Assembly (NCBI GenBank): GCA_017634455.1
Contig: JAGBNK010000033.1
Coordinates: forward strand, 1 to 59,745
DNA length: 59,745 nt
Direction of reading: 5' to 3'
From: Lachnospiraceae bacterium
GTDB lineage: Bacteria; Bacillota; Clostridia; Lachnospirales; Lachnospiraceae
Positions within the stretch are counted from its first letter, which is position 1. Each line of letters starts with the position of its first letter. The notes under the pieces are model-generated. The model did not search any database. It was not told the DNA's origin and saw nothing but the letters and a program-made list of their open reading frames with translations. Shown here in pieces: positions 31,353 to 38,935 of the stretch. A program made the translations under genes and the position numbers.

Positions 31353-32558
31353 CTACGCAAATGGTGCCACGCTTCTATCCAATATGCCATTCATGTGTGC
31401 AATAGCTATACCATAATTGGTCATAGATACATCTGCATTTCCAGCATATGCATATCGCGACAGCATCTCCGTCTCCCCAAGCATACATCCACCACAGTGA
31501 ATTACTAATTGATATTTTGATAAATCTGTCGGAAACTCCCGACCTGATGTAAGTTCAATCTCTACAGTCTTGCCTGTATATTTCTTAAGAAGCGCCGGTA
31601 ATTTAACACTACCGATGTCTCCACACTGTCTATGATGAGTGCAGCCCTCACTGATAAGAACTCGGGCTCCTTCTTCCAACTCATCAATTTTGTGAGCTCC
31701 CTTCACAGCCTGATCTAAGTTTCCTTTAAATCTGGCCATTATTATGGAAAATGATGTTAGTGGAATATCATCATCTACAATCTGGCTCACCTTGCCAAAT
31801 ACCTGGCTGTCTGTAATAACCAACTTAGGTGTCACTGCAAGCTTATATAGCGCATCTTCTAATTCTGATTCTCTAACAGTTACAGGAATCACGCCATGAT
31901 CCAGCGCATCTCTCAATACCATCTGCTGTGGCAGAATCAATCTACCCTTTGGCGCAGCTGAATCAATTGGAACCACAAGAACTATAACATCACCGGCATT
32001 TACCAGATCAGATATAAGCGGTCTGTTCACCCGCTTAGCCACAATGTGAGCACATTTTTCCTTCAGCTCGTGGACTCCCTCTCCAGTTTTGGCACTAACC
32101 TGAATACCATCTATCCCAATGACAGCATCAATTGGTTTTCTGTCATTTATGTTAAAACTCTCAGATACATATTTCTTATAATTTATATCCGACTTATTAT
32201 AAGCTACTATATAAGGAATCTCTCGTTCTTTGAAGATATCAATCATCTCCTGATCCACTGAGTCCTTGTCTCCATCCACTACCAGAATAGCAATATCTGT
32301 CTCATCGAGAATTCTCTGAGCCCTCTTTACACGCTCTTCCCCCAGGACACCCTCGTCATCAATTCCCGGTGTATCTATAATTACCACAGGTCCCAATGGC
32401 AGCAACTCCATAGTTTTGCGCACAGGATCCGTGGTAGTGCCAAGCACATCTGATACAATAGACAAATCCTGCCCGGTAAATGCATTTACCAGACTTGATT
32501 TACCTGCATTTCTCTTTCCAAAAAATGATATATGCGTTCTCTCTAGATTCTGATTCAT
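31353..32558 (-). CDS. hydF: [FeFe]-hydrogenase H-cluster maturation GTPase HydF
   Basis: The scaffold on which the hydrogenase di-iron subcluster is assembled. The 401-aa protein has a GTPase domain with Walker A GKRNAGKSS, DTPGIDD and NKSD. A dimerisation domain follows, and the C-terminal cluster-binding domain has the family ligands CTHHRQCGD and HCGGC. The start at 32556-32558 has GGGGGA upstream. A reading to 32633 would overlap hydG and lacks a site. It follows hydG by 43 bases in a hydE-hydG-hydF order. Confidence 0.95.
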   Translation of the reverse strand: MNQNLERTHISFFGKRNAGKSSLVNAFTGQDLSIVSDVLGTTTDPVRKTMELLPLGPVVIIDTPGIDDEGVLGEERVKRAQRILDETDIAILVVDGDKDSVDQEMIDIFKEREIPYIVAYNKSDINYKKYVSESFNINDRKPIDAVIGIDGIQVSAKTGEGVHELKEKCAHIVAKRVNRPLISDLVNAGDVIVLVVPIDSAAPKGRLILPQQMVLRDALDHGVIPVTVRESELEDALYKLAVTPKLVITDSQVFGKVSQIVDDDIPLTSFSIIMARFKGNLDQAVKGAHKIDELEEGARVLISEGCTHHRQCGDIGSVKLPALLKKYTGKTVEIELTSGREFPTDLSKYQLVIHCGGCMLGETEMLSRYAYAGNADVSMTNYGIAIAHMNGILDRSVAPFA

Positions 32559-32601
32559 ATGAAGTTCCCCCATGGCATGTTTTGCTATATATGTCAGCCT
32601 G

Positions 32602-34017
32602 TTAGAAGCGGAAGTCGCGCTCCCCTTCTTCAATCTTTTTCAATCTAGTAGTAAGTGTCTCTCTGGCTACCGGATTGGTTACATCAGGTATATTTTTCTC
32701 AATAAGTTTAAGGCCTGCTTCCTTGGTCTCCTCAGAAGCATAATCCTCCAAATACTCCTTCAAAGTCATAAGGGCATTTGGCAAACAGCAGTTCTGAATC
32801 TGCTTAGCTTTGCAGAGAGCCATAAATCTATCACCAGTTCTACCCTCACGGTAGCAAGCTGTACAGAATGATGGCACATAATCCATATCAATAAGCCATT
32901 TCATAACTTCATCCAGGCTTCTTCTGTCTGATACATCAAACTGCGTTGTATCCTCAGGTCTCTCCTCTGTTGTATATCCACCTACAGAAGTTCTAGATCC
33001 GCCCGAAATCTGCGAGATTCCCAAATGAAGTACTCTCTCGCGAGTCTTCTGAGACTCTCTTGTAGATACAATCATGCCAGTGTATGGCACTGCAATTCTA
33101 ATGCAGGCTACAATCTTGGCAAATATATCATCACTGATTGTATTATCAAATTCATTTACATCAATATCATCCGCAGGACATAATCTAGGAACAGAAATTG
33201 TATGAGGTCCTACACCATGAACTGCCTCTAAGTGCTCCGCATGCATTAGAAGTCCGGCAAATTCATAACGATATTTATCAAGGCCAAATAAAACTCCAAG
33301 TCCTACATCGTCAATGCCACCTTCCATGGCACGATCCATTGCCTCTGTATGATATGCATAATCATGCTTTGGTCCTGTTGGATGAAGCTGCTCATAAGAT
33401 TCCTTGTGATATGTCTCCTGGAACAAGATATAAGTTCCAATTCCAGCCTCGTGAAGTTTGCGATAGTTCTCCACTGTAGTTGCAGCTATATTTACATTAA
33501 CTCTACGAATAGCTCCGTTTTTATGCTTAATAGAATAAATGGTCTTGATAGACTCCAAAATATATTCTATAGGATTATTTACAGGATCCTCTCCAGCTTC
33601 AATAGCCAGTCTCTTGTGTCCCATATCCTGCAAAGCAATAACCTCCTGGCGAATCTGCTCCTGAGTAAGTTTCACTCTAGGTATAGATTTATTCTTGCCA
33701 TGATATGGGCAATAGGTGCATCCATTTATACAATAATTAGACAGATAAAGAGGTGCGAAAAGCACGATTCTATTTCCATAGAATTCCTTCTTAATCTCCT
33801 CTGCCAGTTTAAATATCTCTTCATTCTTCTCTGGAATATTGCAAGCCAGAAGCACTGATGCTTCTCTGTGACTTAAGCCCTTGCATTCCTTGGCCTTGGC
33901 TATAATTGAATCAATGAGTTCAACATTTTCCTTGTTGGCATCTGCATATGCCAGTGAATCTAATATCTCCTGATTATCAATAAACTCCTCTGCTTTTAAA
34001 GATTTAACATTGTACAT
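32602..34017 (-). CDS. hydG: [FeFe]-hydrogenase maturase HydG (tyrosine lyase)
   Basis: A radical-SAM enzyme that cleaves tyrosine to supply CO and cyanide for the H-cluster. The 471-aa protein is full length, with the radical-SAM motif CINGCTYCPYHG (CxxxCxxC). The C-terminal auxiliary cluster is CTACYREGRTGDRF with a further Cys22 downstream. ISQISGGSRTSVGGY is typical of the family. AGAAGGG precedes the ATG. It lies between hydE and hydF. No hydrogenase structural gene is in the window. Confidence 0.96.
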   Translation of the reverse strand: MYNVKSLKAEEFIDNQEILDSLAYADANKENVELIDSIIAKAKECKGLSHREASVLLACNIPEKNEEIFKLAEEIKKEFYGNRIVLFAPLYLSNYCINGCTYCPYHGKNKSIPRVKLTQEQIRQEVIALQDMGHKRLAIEAGEDPVNNPIEYILESIKTIYSIKHKNGAIRRVNVNIAATTVENYRKLHEAGIGTYILFQETYHKESYEQLHPTGPKHDYAYHTEAMDRAMEGGIDDVGLGVLFGLDKYRYEFAGLLMHAEHLEAVHGVGPHTISVPRLCPADDIDVNEFDNTISDDIFAKIVACIRIAVPYTGMIVSTRESQKTRERVLHLGISQISGGSRTSVGGYTTEERPEDTTQFDVSDRRSLDEVMKWLIDMDYVPSFCTACYREGRTGDRFMALCKAKQIQNCCLPNALMTLKEYLEDYASEETKEAGLKLIEKNIPDVTNPVARETLTTRLKKIEEGERDFRF

Positions 34018-34134
34018 TTCTTCTATCCCTTCTAACTACACATAAATATTGTCTTCAACCTAAAATTCAAATTAGTTATATCTATTATATAACAACCCAA
34101 CTCATTTGGCGCATACTTATATAGGAAAAAATTG

Positions 34135-35193
34135 CTAATCACAAAAAGCAATATTATCCCCGCGATCTACAACGATACGACGCCCCACTGATTTCACCCT
34201 GTTTTCAAGGCAATTCACACATTCTGCAGCTTCCTCGCCGGTACATATCTTATTATCATATAACTTGTATTTATCTCGAACCGCTTTAGGAGACAGGTTC
34301 GGCATAAGCACATTGGCTCCCGCCTCAAGTCCCAGCTCTCGTCCAAGTGGATGAATAGTTCCAAGGGCAGTTGTTGCCGGAAGCAATACTTCTGGAAGCA
34401 AAAGTCTAATCAGACTGAGGAGATATAAAGTCTGTTCCAAAGTTCCAGGTTTCTCATTGGCAAATGGTGTTCCTGCCGCCGGGATAAATGGTCCTATTCC
34501 CACCATAGCAGGTTCCAAATCCTTGATGAATAACAAATCATCCGCCAGGTTTTCTGAAGTCTGAAATGGCGAGCCAACCATAAAGCCAGCTCCCGTCTGA
34601 TAGCCTAATTCCTTTAAATCCCTCAGGCATTGATATCTATGTTCGGCTGATATATTGTCAGGATGTAATCTATTATAATGCTCTACTGTGGCAGTCTCAT
34701 GTCGCAGCAGATACCTGTCTGCGCCTGCATCCCTATAGGCTTTATAAGAATCCTTCGATTTCTCTCCTATAGAAAGAGTAATAGCACAATCCTGATGGCG
34801 TCTCTTAATCTCTGATATGATATGGCAGATAATATCGTCTGTATAATAAGGATCCTCTCCCCCCTGTAATACAAAGGTTCTAAATCCTAACTCATAGCCC
34901 TCATCAGCACACTCACAGATTTCATCCGCAGTAAGTCTATATCTGGACACTCCAGTATTTCCCGCCCGAATCCCGCAATAGAAGCAGTTATTTTTACAGT
35001 AATTCGTAAATTCAATAAGACCTCTCACATAGACTTTGTCTCCATAAATCTCAAGAGTGGTTTTAGCTGCCAAATCCGCTGCATATGTTTGCGCCTCTTC
35101 ACTTTGATTCTCTATAAGATATACAAACTCTTCTCTGGCCAAACTATGTTCCCTATTTAATTTGTCAATTAAGTCTTTTACCCGATCCTTCAT
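34135..35193 (-). CDS. hydE: [FeFe]-hydrogenase maturase HydE
   Basis: A radical-SAM enzyme of H-cluster assembly, 352 aa. The cluster motif is CKNNCFYCGIR, and downstream are GGEDPYYTDDI, HETATVEHYNRLHP and GIGPFIPAAGTPF as in HydE/BioB-like barrels. GAAGAGG precedes the ATG at 35193. It is the first gene of hydE-hydG-hydF, 117 bases before hydG. Confidence 0.95.
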   Translation of the reverse strand: MKDRVKDLIDKLNREHSLAREEFVYLIENQSEEAQTYAADLAAKTTLEIYGDKVYVRGLIEFTNYCKNNCFYCGIRAGNTGVSRYRLTADEICECADEGYELGFRTFVLQGGEDPYYTDDIICHIISEIKRRHQDCAITLSIGEKSKDSYKAYRDAGADRYLLRHETATVEHYNRLHPDNISAEHRYQCLRDLKELGYQTGAGFMVGSPFQTSENLADDLLFIKDLEPAMVGIGPFIPAAGTPFANEKPGTLEQTLYLLSLIRLLLPEVLLPATTALGTIHPLGRELGLEAGANVLMPNLSPKAVRDKYKLYDNKICTGEEAAECVNCLENRVKSVGRRIVVDRGDNIAFCD

Positions 35194-35456
35194 ATCCTCT
35201 TCCTGTTAATGGTCTATCACATTTTCTCTCAAAATCAATTTGAGAGTTTTCCTCAATTTTTATCAATTACATTACATCACTACATTTTATCATAATCAAC
35301 AAAATTGTAGAATTCTACATTTTCAGCGATTATCTCTTGCATAGTTCCGGATGCCTATTTTCCCATTTTTTAATCGTTTTGTTAGTTACCAGTTTGTTAC
35401 ATGTATTTTCTCTCTTGATTTCACACTGATTTTATAATTTTTTTTACGTATTTACC
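35194..35456. other. Gap between hydE and hicB
   Basis: Very AT-rich, with no credible gene on either strand. In particular there is no 60-80 aa HicA-like frame. It holds the presumed hydE promoter and, at 35329-35340, the 12-base match ATTATCTCTTGC to the rpsI 3' end, which may be chance. Confidence 0.5.
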
Positions 35457-35457
35457 A

Positions 35458-35486
35458 TTGATAATACGTATAATACGTAGTATTGT
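35458..35486 (+). promoter_or_regulatory. Promoter/operator of hicB
   Basis: TTGATA (35458-35463), a 17-base gap and TATTGT (35481-35486) form a possible promoter. Within it AATACGTA-TAA-TACGTAGTATT is a near-palindrome, with a further ACGTATT just upstream. Repeated TACGTA cores are a plausible autoregulatory site for the HicB protein. Confidence 0.5.
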
Positions 35487-35546
35487 ATACTTGTAAGAAG
35501 TAAACAATACAAATGAAACCTGTCATCTAAAAAAAGGAGATTCAAA

Positions 35547-35948
35547 ATGAACTATATTTATCCTGCTATATTCTATCCGGAGGATGACGGACAATATTCC
35601 GTTATATTCCCCGACCTTAACAACCTAGCCACATACGGAGATAGCCTTGCCGATGCCTTTGCTATGGCACAAGAGGCTTGTGGTCAATACCTCTTTACCT
35701 CCTTGCGTGATGGTGATGCACTTCCTGCGCCATCTACTTTGGAGGCAGTTGAAAAAAATGACGAACACGCTCTTGTCAATATGGTATGCGTAAACCTTGA
35801 TGAATACGCTCGTGCATACGATGACAAGGCTGTTAAAAAAACTTTGAGCATTCCTGCATGGCTTAATACTGCATGCGAGAATCTCGGTATCAACTACTCG
35901 AAAGTCCTCAAGGACGCTCTCATTGCCAAATTACAATCACCTTCATAA
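35547..35948 (+). CDS. HicB-family antitoxin-like protein without HicA
   Basis: A 133-aa protein. The N-terminal half is the HicB partial RNase-H-like fold (YPAIFYPEDDGQYSVIFPDL, then YGDSLADAFAMAQEACGQYL). The C-terminal 40 residues (VKKTLSIPAWLNTACENLGINYSKVLKDALIAKL) form a ribbon-helix-helix/DNA-binding type segment. HicB normally neutralises the small RNase HicA encoded next to it. Here no HicA frame is visible on either side. AAGGAG precedes the ATG, a palindromic promoter region lies upstream and a terminator follows, so the gene is intact and autonomous. It may be a regulator, or an antitoxin left after toxin loss. Confidence 0.85.
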   Translation: MNYIYPAIFYPEDDGQYSVIFPDLNNLATYGDSLADAFAMAQEACGQYLFTSLRDGDALPAPSTLEAVEKNDEHALVNMVCVNLDEYARAYDDKAVKKTLSIPAWLNTACENLGINYSKVLKDALIAKLQSPS

Positions 35949-35970
35949 TCTCATTTGTATATAATATATT

Positions 35971-36017
35971 TAAAGGACGGTATTCTGCCAAACGCAGATA
36001 CCATCCTTTTCTTTTGC
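35971..36017 (+). terminator. Intrinsic terminator after hicB
   Basis: AAAGGACGGTATTCTGC pairs with GCAGATACCATCCTTT with two mismatches around CAAAC, followed by TCTTTTG. Confidence 0.75.
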
Positions 36018-36056
36018 CTTTTCTTATTTATTTTTATAGCCTTTTAGGCATGAAGA

Positions 36057-36092
36057 AAGCCCCGAAAATAATGTTTTCGGGGCTTGTTTCTG
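36057..36092. terminator. Second strong hairpin
   Basis: AAGCCCCGAAAA and TTTTCGGGGCTT form a perfect 12-bp stem with loop TAATG. Followed by GTTTCTGTTTT on the plus side and TTCTTCAT on the minus side, it could end transcripts from hicB or from the abi gene. Confidence 0.65.
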
Positions 36093-36110
36093 TTTTGGAA
36101 TATTCTCTCG

Positions 36111-36129
36111 AATTATCTCTTTGAGAACT
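36111..36129. repeat. Diverged copy of the rpsI 3' end inside the island
   Basis: AATTATCTCTTTGAGAACT matches AATTATCTCTTGCTGAACT at the rpsI 3' end at 16 of 19 positions, in the same orientation. On the minus strand it encodes KFSKR-stop against QFSKR-stop, and the differences fall in one Ser codon (TCA for AGC) and its border. It looks like the end of a foreign rpsI allele carried or displaced by an inserted element. Confidence 0.5.
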
Positions 36130-36200
36130 TTTTCAATGTCCTAAGTGCTGTGTTTGTGGCATTCCTAGGACGAGTTTCTGTTTAGCTACTGCGTACGCAA

Positions 36201-36219
36201 GGAAGCTCAGGGATACTGT
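36201..36219. repeat. Flanking direct repeat of the abi cassette, left copy
   Basis: GGAAGCTCAGGGATACTGT here and GGAAACTTCAGGATACTGT at 37297-37315 are similar direct repeats on either side of the abi gene. Each is preceded by a small palindrome (TGCGTACGCA here, CTACGCACGTAG on the right). Confidence 0.45.
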
Positions 36220-36237
36220 ATGCAACTGGTGGCAACT

Positions 36238-37143
36238 TTAAGTAATATTCTTCAAATTCTTTATATACATAAGTTCCCTATAGTTTTTGGGAAATCCTAT
36301 AAGGTTAAGATCTATATCCTTCTCATATTTCTTTACTATACGATTAAGCTTATCTCTAAACTGCTTTCTTTCATCATCAGAAGGTAACCTCTTAATCAGC
36401 ATAAGTATATACGCAAACAGAGAATCATTCCTTATTGCCGGGTTATTCCTCAAAAAACTTTTATTGAACTTTACTGGGGGATTCATCGTAGAATTATACA
36501 AGCGCACACCATGAGAACATTTATTTCTGAGCACAGATAGCGCATGTAGGTGATTCTCAAGCGTTGCTGTGCTTATGCCAACCTCAGATGCTATCACATT
36601 CTTATCCGATAAATACAAAGCATGATAGAACAGAGAAACACTTGAACAAGTCATAAGCTCCAGCATAACCCATACCGGCATCTTATCAGCATATTTATTG
36701 AAATGATGCTTAACAATTGCACTATCCTTATAATATGACTTTTCTTTGGTGAAGTTCCGCAATGTCTTTGTAATTCCAACTTTATCGTAATAGTTCTTCA
36801 CATCATAGTGCTGATCATATGGTGGCGTCTGACATTTTAGTTCCGCAAATTTATTTCCTATCAAATTTTTATAGAAGAATTCTGCTTTTTCAATATACTG
36901 TCTAAGCAATGATCTGATTTCTTCGTCAAAACAATAAACCGTGTAAATATCTTCAAAACGAATACCTTCAATCATCTCATGACTATCAGTTGATAACCTA
37001 TATTGCAACATATATCCCGAAAGTCTATAATAACTGACTTTCTGAAGTACATTTCTTGCAAATGCATCATCAGATATTACCACTCCATGATTTTTTAACT
37101 TTTGTATCTGTTCTTCTAATGTATAAGGTTTCTTTAAATCCAT
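36238..37143 (-). CDS. Abi-family (AbiD/AbiF, Abi_2) HEPN protein
   Basis: A 301-aa cytosolic protein of the Abi_2 family. The N-terminus is KPYTLEEQIQKLKNHGVVI, then VSYYRLSGYMLQYR. The C-terminal HEPN signature LRNKCSHGVRLYN gives an Rx4H motif (Arg206, His211) of the kind that forms RNase sites. Such proteins protect against phage by abortive infection. Recent work describes AbiF as an RNA-controlled toxin ancestral to Cas13, paired with a noncoding RNA. I start at the ATG 37141-37143, behind GGAG. The longer TTG reading to 37194 would run through the candidate RNA. It lies in a defence island with a BcgI-like system. Confidence 0.88.
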   Translation of the reverse strand: MDLKKPYTLEEQIQKLKNHGVVISDDAFARNVLQKVSYYRLSGYMLQYRLSTDSHEMIEGIRFEDIYTVYCFDEEIRSLLRQYIEKAEFFYKNLIGNKFAELKCQTPPYDQHYDVKNYYDKVGITKTLRNFTKEKSYYKDSAIVKHHFNKYADKMPVWVMLELMTCSSVSLFYHALYLSDKNVIASEVGISTATLENHLHALSVLRNKCSHGVRLYNSTMNPPVKFNKSFLRNNPAIRNDSLFAYILMLIKRLPSDDERKQFRDKLNRIVKKYEKDIDLNLIGFPKNYRELMYIKNLKNIT

Positions 37144-37149
37144 ACAATC

Positions 37150-37222
37150 TCCATAAAGTAATAAAGCCAAGCTCAACGCTCGGCTTGGTCCCAAGTGTTA
37201 TTCGCACCTGGCAACTCTGTTG
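37150..37222 (-). ncRNA. Candidate structured RNA upstream of the Abi gene
   Basis: Between a promoter at 37228-37255 and the abi start, the minus strand can fold into several stems. CAAC-AGA-GTTG lies at 37212-37222. CCAGGTG (37205-37211) pairs with CACTTGG (37191-37197). CCAAGC (37183-37188) pairs with GCTTGG (37167-37172), followed by CTTTATT. The third loop contains GTTGA, complementary to TCAAC at the 5' end, so a pseudoknot is possible if the transcript starts early enough. The layout fits RNA antitoxins reported upstream of AbiF proteins. Its 3' end and true start are not known. Confidence 0.55.
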
Positions 37223-37227
37223 AGTCT

Positions 37228-37255
37228 ATAATACCATATTTTACCGTTTTTTCAA
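37228..37255 (-). promoter_or_regulatory. Promoter of the abi RNA and gene
   Basis: On the minus strand TTGAAA (37250-37255), a 16-base gap and TATTAT (37228-37233). Transcription would begin near 37221, about 80 bases before the abi ATG, leaving a leader that is the structured RNA. Confidence 0.6.
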
Positions 37256-37296
37256 GTTCTATTTCGAAAACTTGATGTTTGCCTGCTACGCACGTA

Positions 37297-37315
37297 GGAA
37301 ACTTCAGGATACTGT
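37297..37315. repeat. Flanking direct repeat of the abi cassette, right copy
   Basis: GGAAACTTCAGGATACTGT, the partner of 36201-36219. It lies between the abi promoter and the broken acetyltransferase, so the two copies bracket about 1.1 kb holding the abi gene and its RNA. Confidence 0.45.
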
Positions 37316-37325
37316 TTACTGCTAA

Positions 37326-37463
37326 TGACGGATTAGCAAGACATTCCTGAGGCTTTTCACTATACGCTTTTATCAGTTCTTAATCTGTCTGCTTTTCAAT
37401 AATGCTTCGCATCTCTGATTCTGATGTGGTTTGTATTGTTAAATGATTTGTTTTAATAATCAT
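37326..37463 (-). pseudogene. Remnant of a GNAT acetyltransferase
   Basis: From ATG at 37461-37463 the frame reads MIIKTNHLTIQTTSESEM, RSIIEKQTD, then a TAA at 37380-37382. It continues in the same frame as ELIKAYSEKPQECLANPS before losing likeness. The opening and the ELxKAYxExxxxCLxNP pattern match the N-terminus of GNAT acetyltransferases from related bacteria, as I remember them. The premature stop and missing remaining 100 or so residues mark it as dead. It is truncated near the right flanking repeat of the abi cassette. Confidence 0.55.
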
Positions 37464-37620
37464 ATTGTATTCTCTTAAAATTAAAAATGTGTTACTTATT
37501 CTTCCTCATCTATATAATCATATAAACAGGAGATTCAAAGGTTCCTTCATATCGTTACCATATGACTACTTTGTGACTATTAAAAGTCATAAAATGGCTT
37601 TTTTGAAAAATGCACAACAA

Positions 37621-37651
37621 GAAAGGGAACCTCAATCTGCGATTCCCTTAA
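37621..37651 (-). terminator. Hairpin after the RHH gene
   Basis: AAGGGAA and TTCCCTT pair around a 13-base loop, followed on the minus strand by TCTTGTTG. The T-run is weak, so termination may be partial. Confidence 0.5.
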
Positions 37652-37655
37652 ATTA

Positions 37656-37841
37656 TTATTTCTTCTTTTGCATCAGTATTTCAGGGTTCTCATTCACAGC
37701 ATCTATATACATTTCCAAAGCACGTTCTACTACGACAGTCTTTGTGAGACCTGTATTATCACAAAACTCAACAAATTTATCATATATGCTACGCTCTATA
37801 TTCAAATTGACGACTTGCGAATCTTTCTTTGGTCTTGCCAT
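37656..37841 (-). CDS. Ribbon-helix-helix protein of the BcgI-like operon
   Basis: A 61-aa basic protein with a CopG/Arc-type ribbon-helix-helix: a strand (DSQVVNLNIERSIYDKF) and two helices (KFVEFCDNTG, LTKTVVVERALEMYIDAV). GGAGGG lies before the ATG, which begins two bases after the stop of the specificity-subunit gene, so it is translationally coupled. It probably regulates the restriction-modification operon, or is an antitoxin-like protein without a toxin. The convergent frame at 37465-37896 on the plus strand is a shadow. Confidence 0.75.
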   Translation of the reverse strand: MARPKKDSQVVNLNIERSIYDKFVEFCDNTGLTKTVVVERALEMYIDAVNENPEILMQKKK

Positions 37842-37843
37842 AA

Positions 37844-38935
37844 TCAGCCCTCCAATCTGTCACCGTATGGTAATGATTTTATGTAATTTTCCATGAACTC
37901 CCAATCAGGATTTCCGTTAGTATCTGCTGGAAGCTTGACCAATGTTTCTTTTATTCGGTCCATTAAAAATGCTCGACCATAAGAATACTTATATTGTTCA
38001 TTATTCAATAGAGTAAGAACAAAGAAGGCTGTATATTTATTTAACCAAGAGTCTGCTCTAACAACAACCATATGGTCACCTGTTATAAACGGTTCATCTT
38101 GGTAAAAGCATGTAGCTGTTGTATCTCCAATTGATATAGCATTGGCTTTCTCAATAAATTTAGAATCTATATCTCTTATATCTGCTAGTAATTCGCACCC
38201 GTTATTACCGCTTGTTCGAGTTATATAACGAATAGTATTATTAGAATCTGATGCTTCTGACAAATCATCTTTGTTTATGGCTTTAGCTTTATAAATATCA
38301 GTTATCAAATCCCCAAATCGAAATTCTTTCCAGTTATCCTTTTTTAAATCAGGAACTTGTTTTTTGTTGTTATGGGTAGACAAAGGTTTGTGATGAAGCG
38401 ATTTAATATAATCTTCCATAAACTGCCAATCAGGAACATAACCTTCATCAGAATATTTCTTAGTTTCATCAATAAAAATTGAATTATCAGCATTATGCTG
38501 AACAGGAAGATATATTTCAGCATTGATTAAATTCTTACGATATTTTCTACCATATGAGTATTTGAATTTTTCATTATCTAAAACAGATACCAAAAACATC
38601 GCATTGGTTTCTGTTAACGCATCATCGTAACCAATAGATGTGGTTGTAGAACCAATAAAATCAGAATCCATATAATTTGTATATCCTACAGAACCCTCAC
38701 CATCACAAATGAACATAATACCATGACCCTTAGATACCAAATTTGTATTACCATCTAAAGAAACAGAACGCATTACGCCATTATCTGATTTCTTTGCTCC
38801 GATATAATTAATATCTGAACCATCATCTAATTCGCCTGCACTACCACACTTACAATTTTCAATCTCAAATAAACCTTTTTGTGATTCAGTTCGTTGAATC
38901 TTAAACGGTTTCCAATCAGATACATTAAGATTCAT
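37844..38935 (-). CDS. BcgI-like specificity (S) subunit
   Basis: A 363-aa protein with two target-recognition half-domains. They end in the paired motifs FKYSYGRKYRKNLINAEIYLP and YKYSYGRAFLMDRIKETLVKLP, which give the two-fold internal repeat expected of type I and BcgI specificity subunits. Each is followed by a similar helix (WQFMEDYIKSL and WEFMENYIKSL). It directs the partner enzyme to a split DNA sequence. Its ATG overlaps the stop of the R-M gene by 11 bases and has GGAGGG upstream. BcgI-B is of similar size (about 340 aa, from memory). The recognition sequence cannot be predicted. Confidence 0.82.
   Translation of the reverse strand: MNLNVSDWKPFKIQRTESQKGLFEIENCKCGSAGELDDGSDINYIGAKKSDNGVMRSVSLDGNTNLVSKGHGIMFICDGEGSVGYTNYMDSDFIGSTTTSIGYDDALTETNAMFLVSVLDNEKFKYSYGRKYRKNLINAEIYLPVQHNADNSIFIDETKKYSDEGYVPDWQFMEDYIKSLHHKPLSTHNNKKQVPDLKKDNWKEFRFGDLITDIYKAKAINKDDLSEASDSNNTIRYITRTSGNNGCELLADIRDIDSKFIEKANAISIGDTTATCFYQDEPFITGDHMVVVRADSWLNKYTAFFVLTLLNNEQYKYSYGRAFLMDRIKETLVKLPADTNGNPDWEFMENYIKSLPYGDRLEG

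Noticed and set aside
35329-35340. ATTATCTCTTGC as a further rpsI-end copy and outer island boundary
   Set aside because: Only 12 bases match, and upstream codons do not follow the rpsI end. It could be chance in AT-rich DNA, so I do not claim it as an att site.
37380-37382. Recoding of the in-frame TAA in the acetyltransferase remnant
   Set aside because: TAA is not a known selenocysteine codon, and the frame also loses its C-terminal two thirds, so it is a dead gene.
37465-37896. A plus-strand frame of 143 codons overlapping the RHH gene
   Set aside because: The minus-strand RHH gene has a strong ribosome site and a recognisable fold. The plus frame has neither and ends inside the specificity gene.
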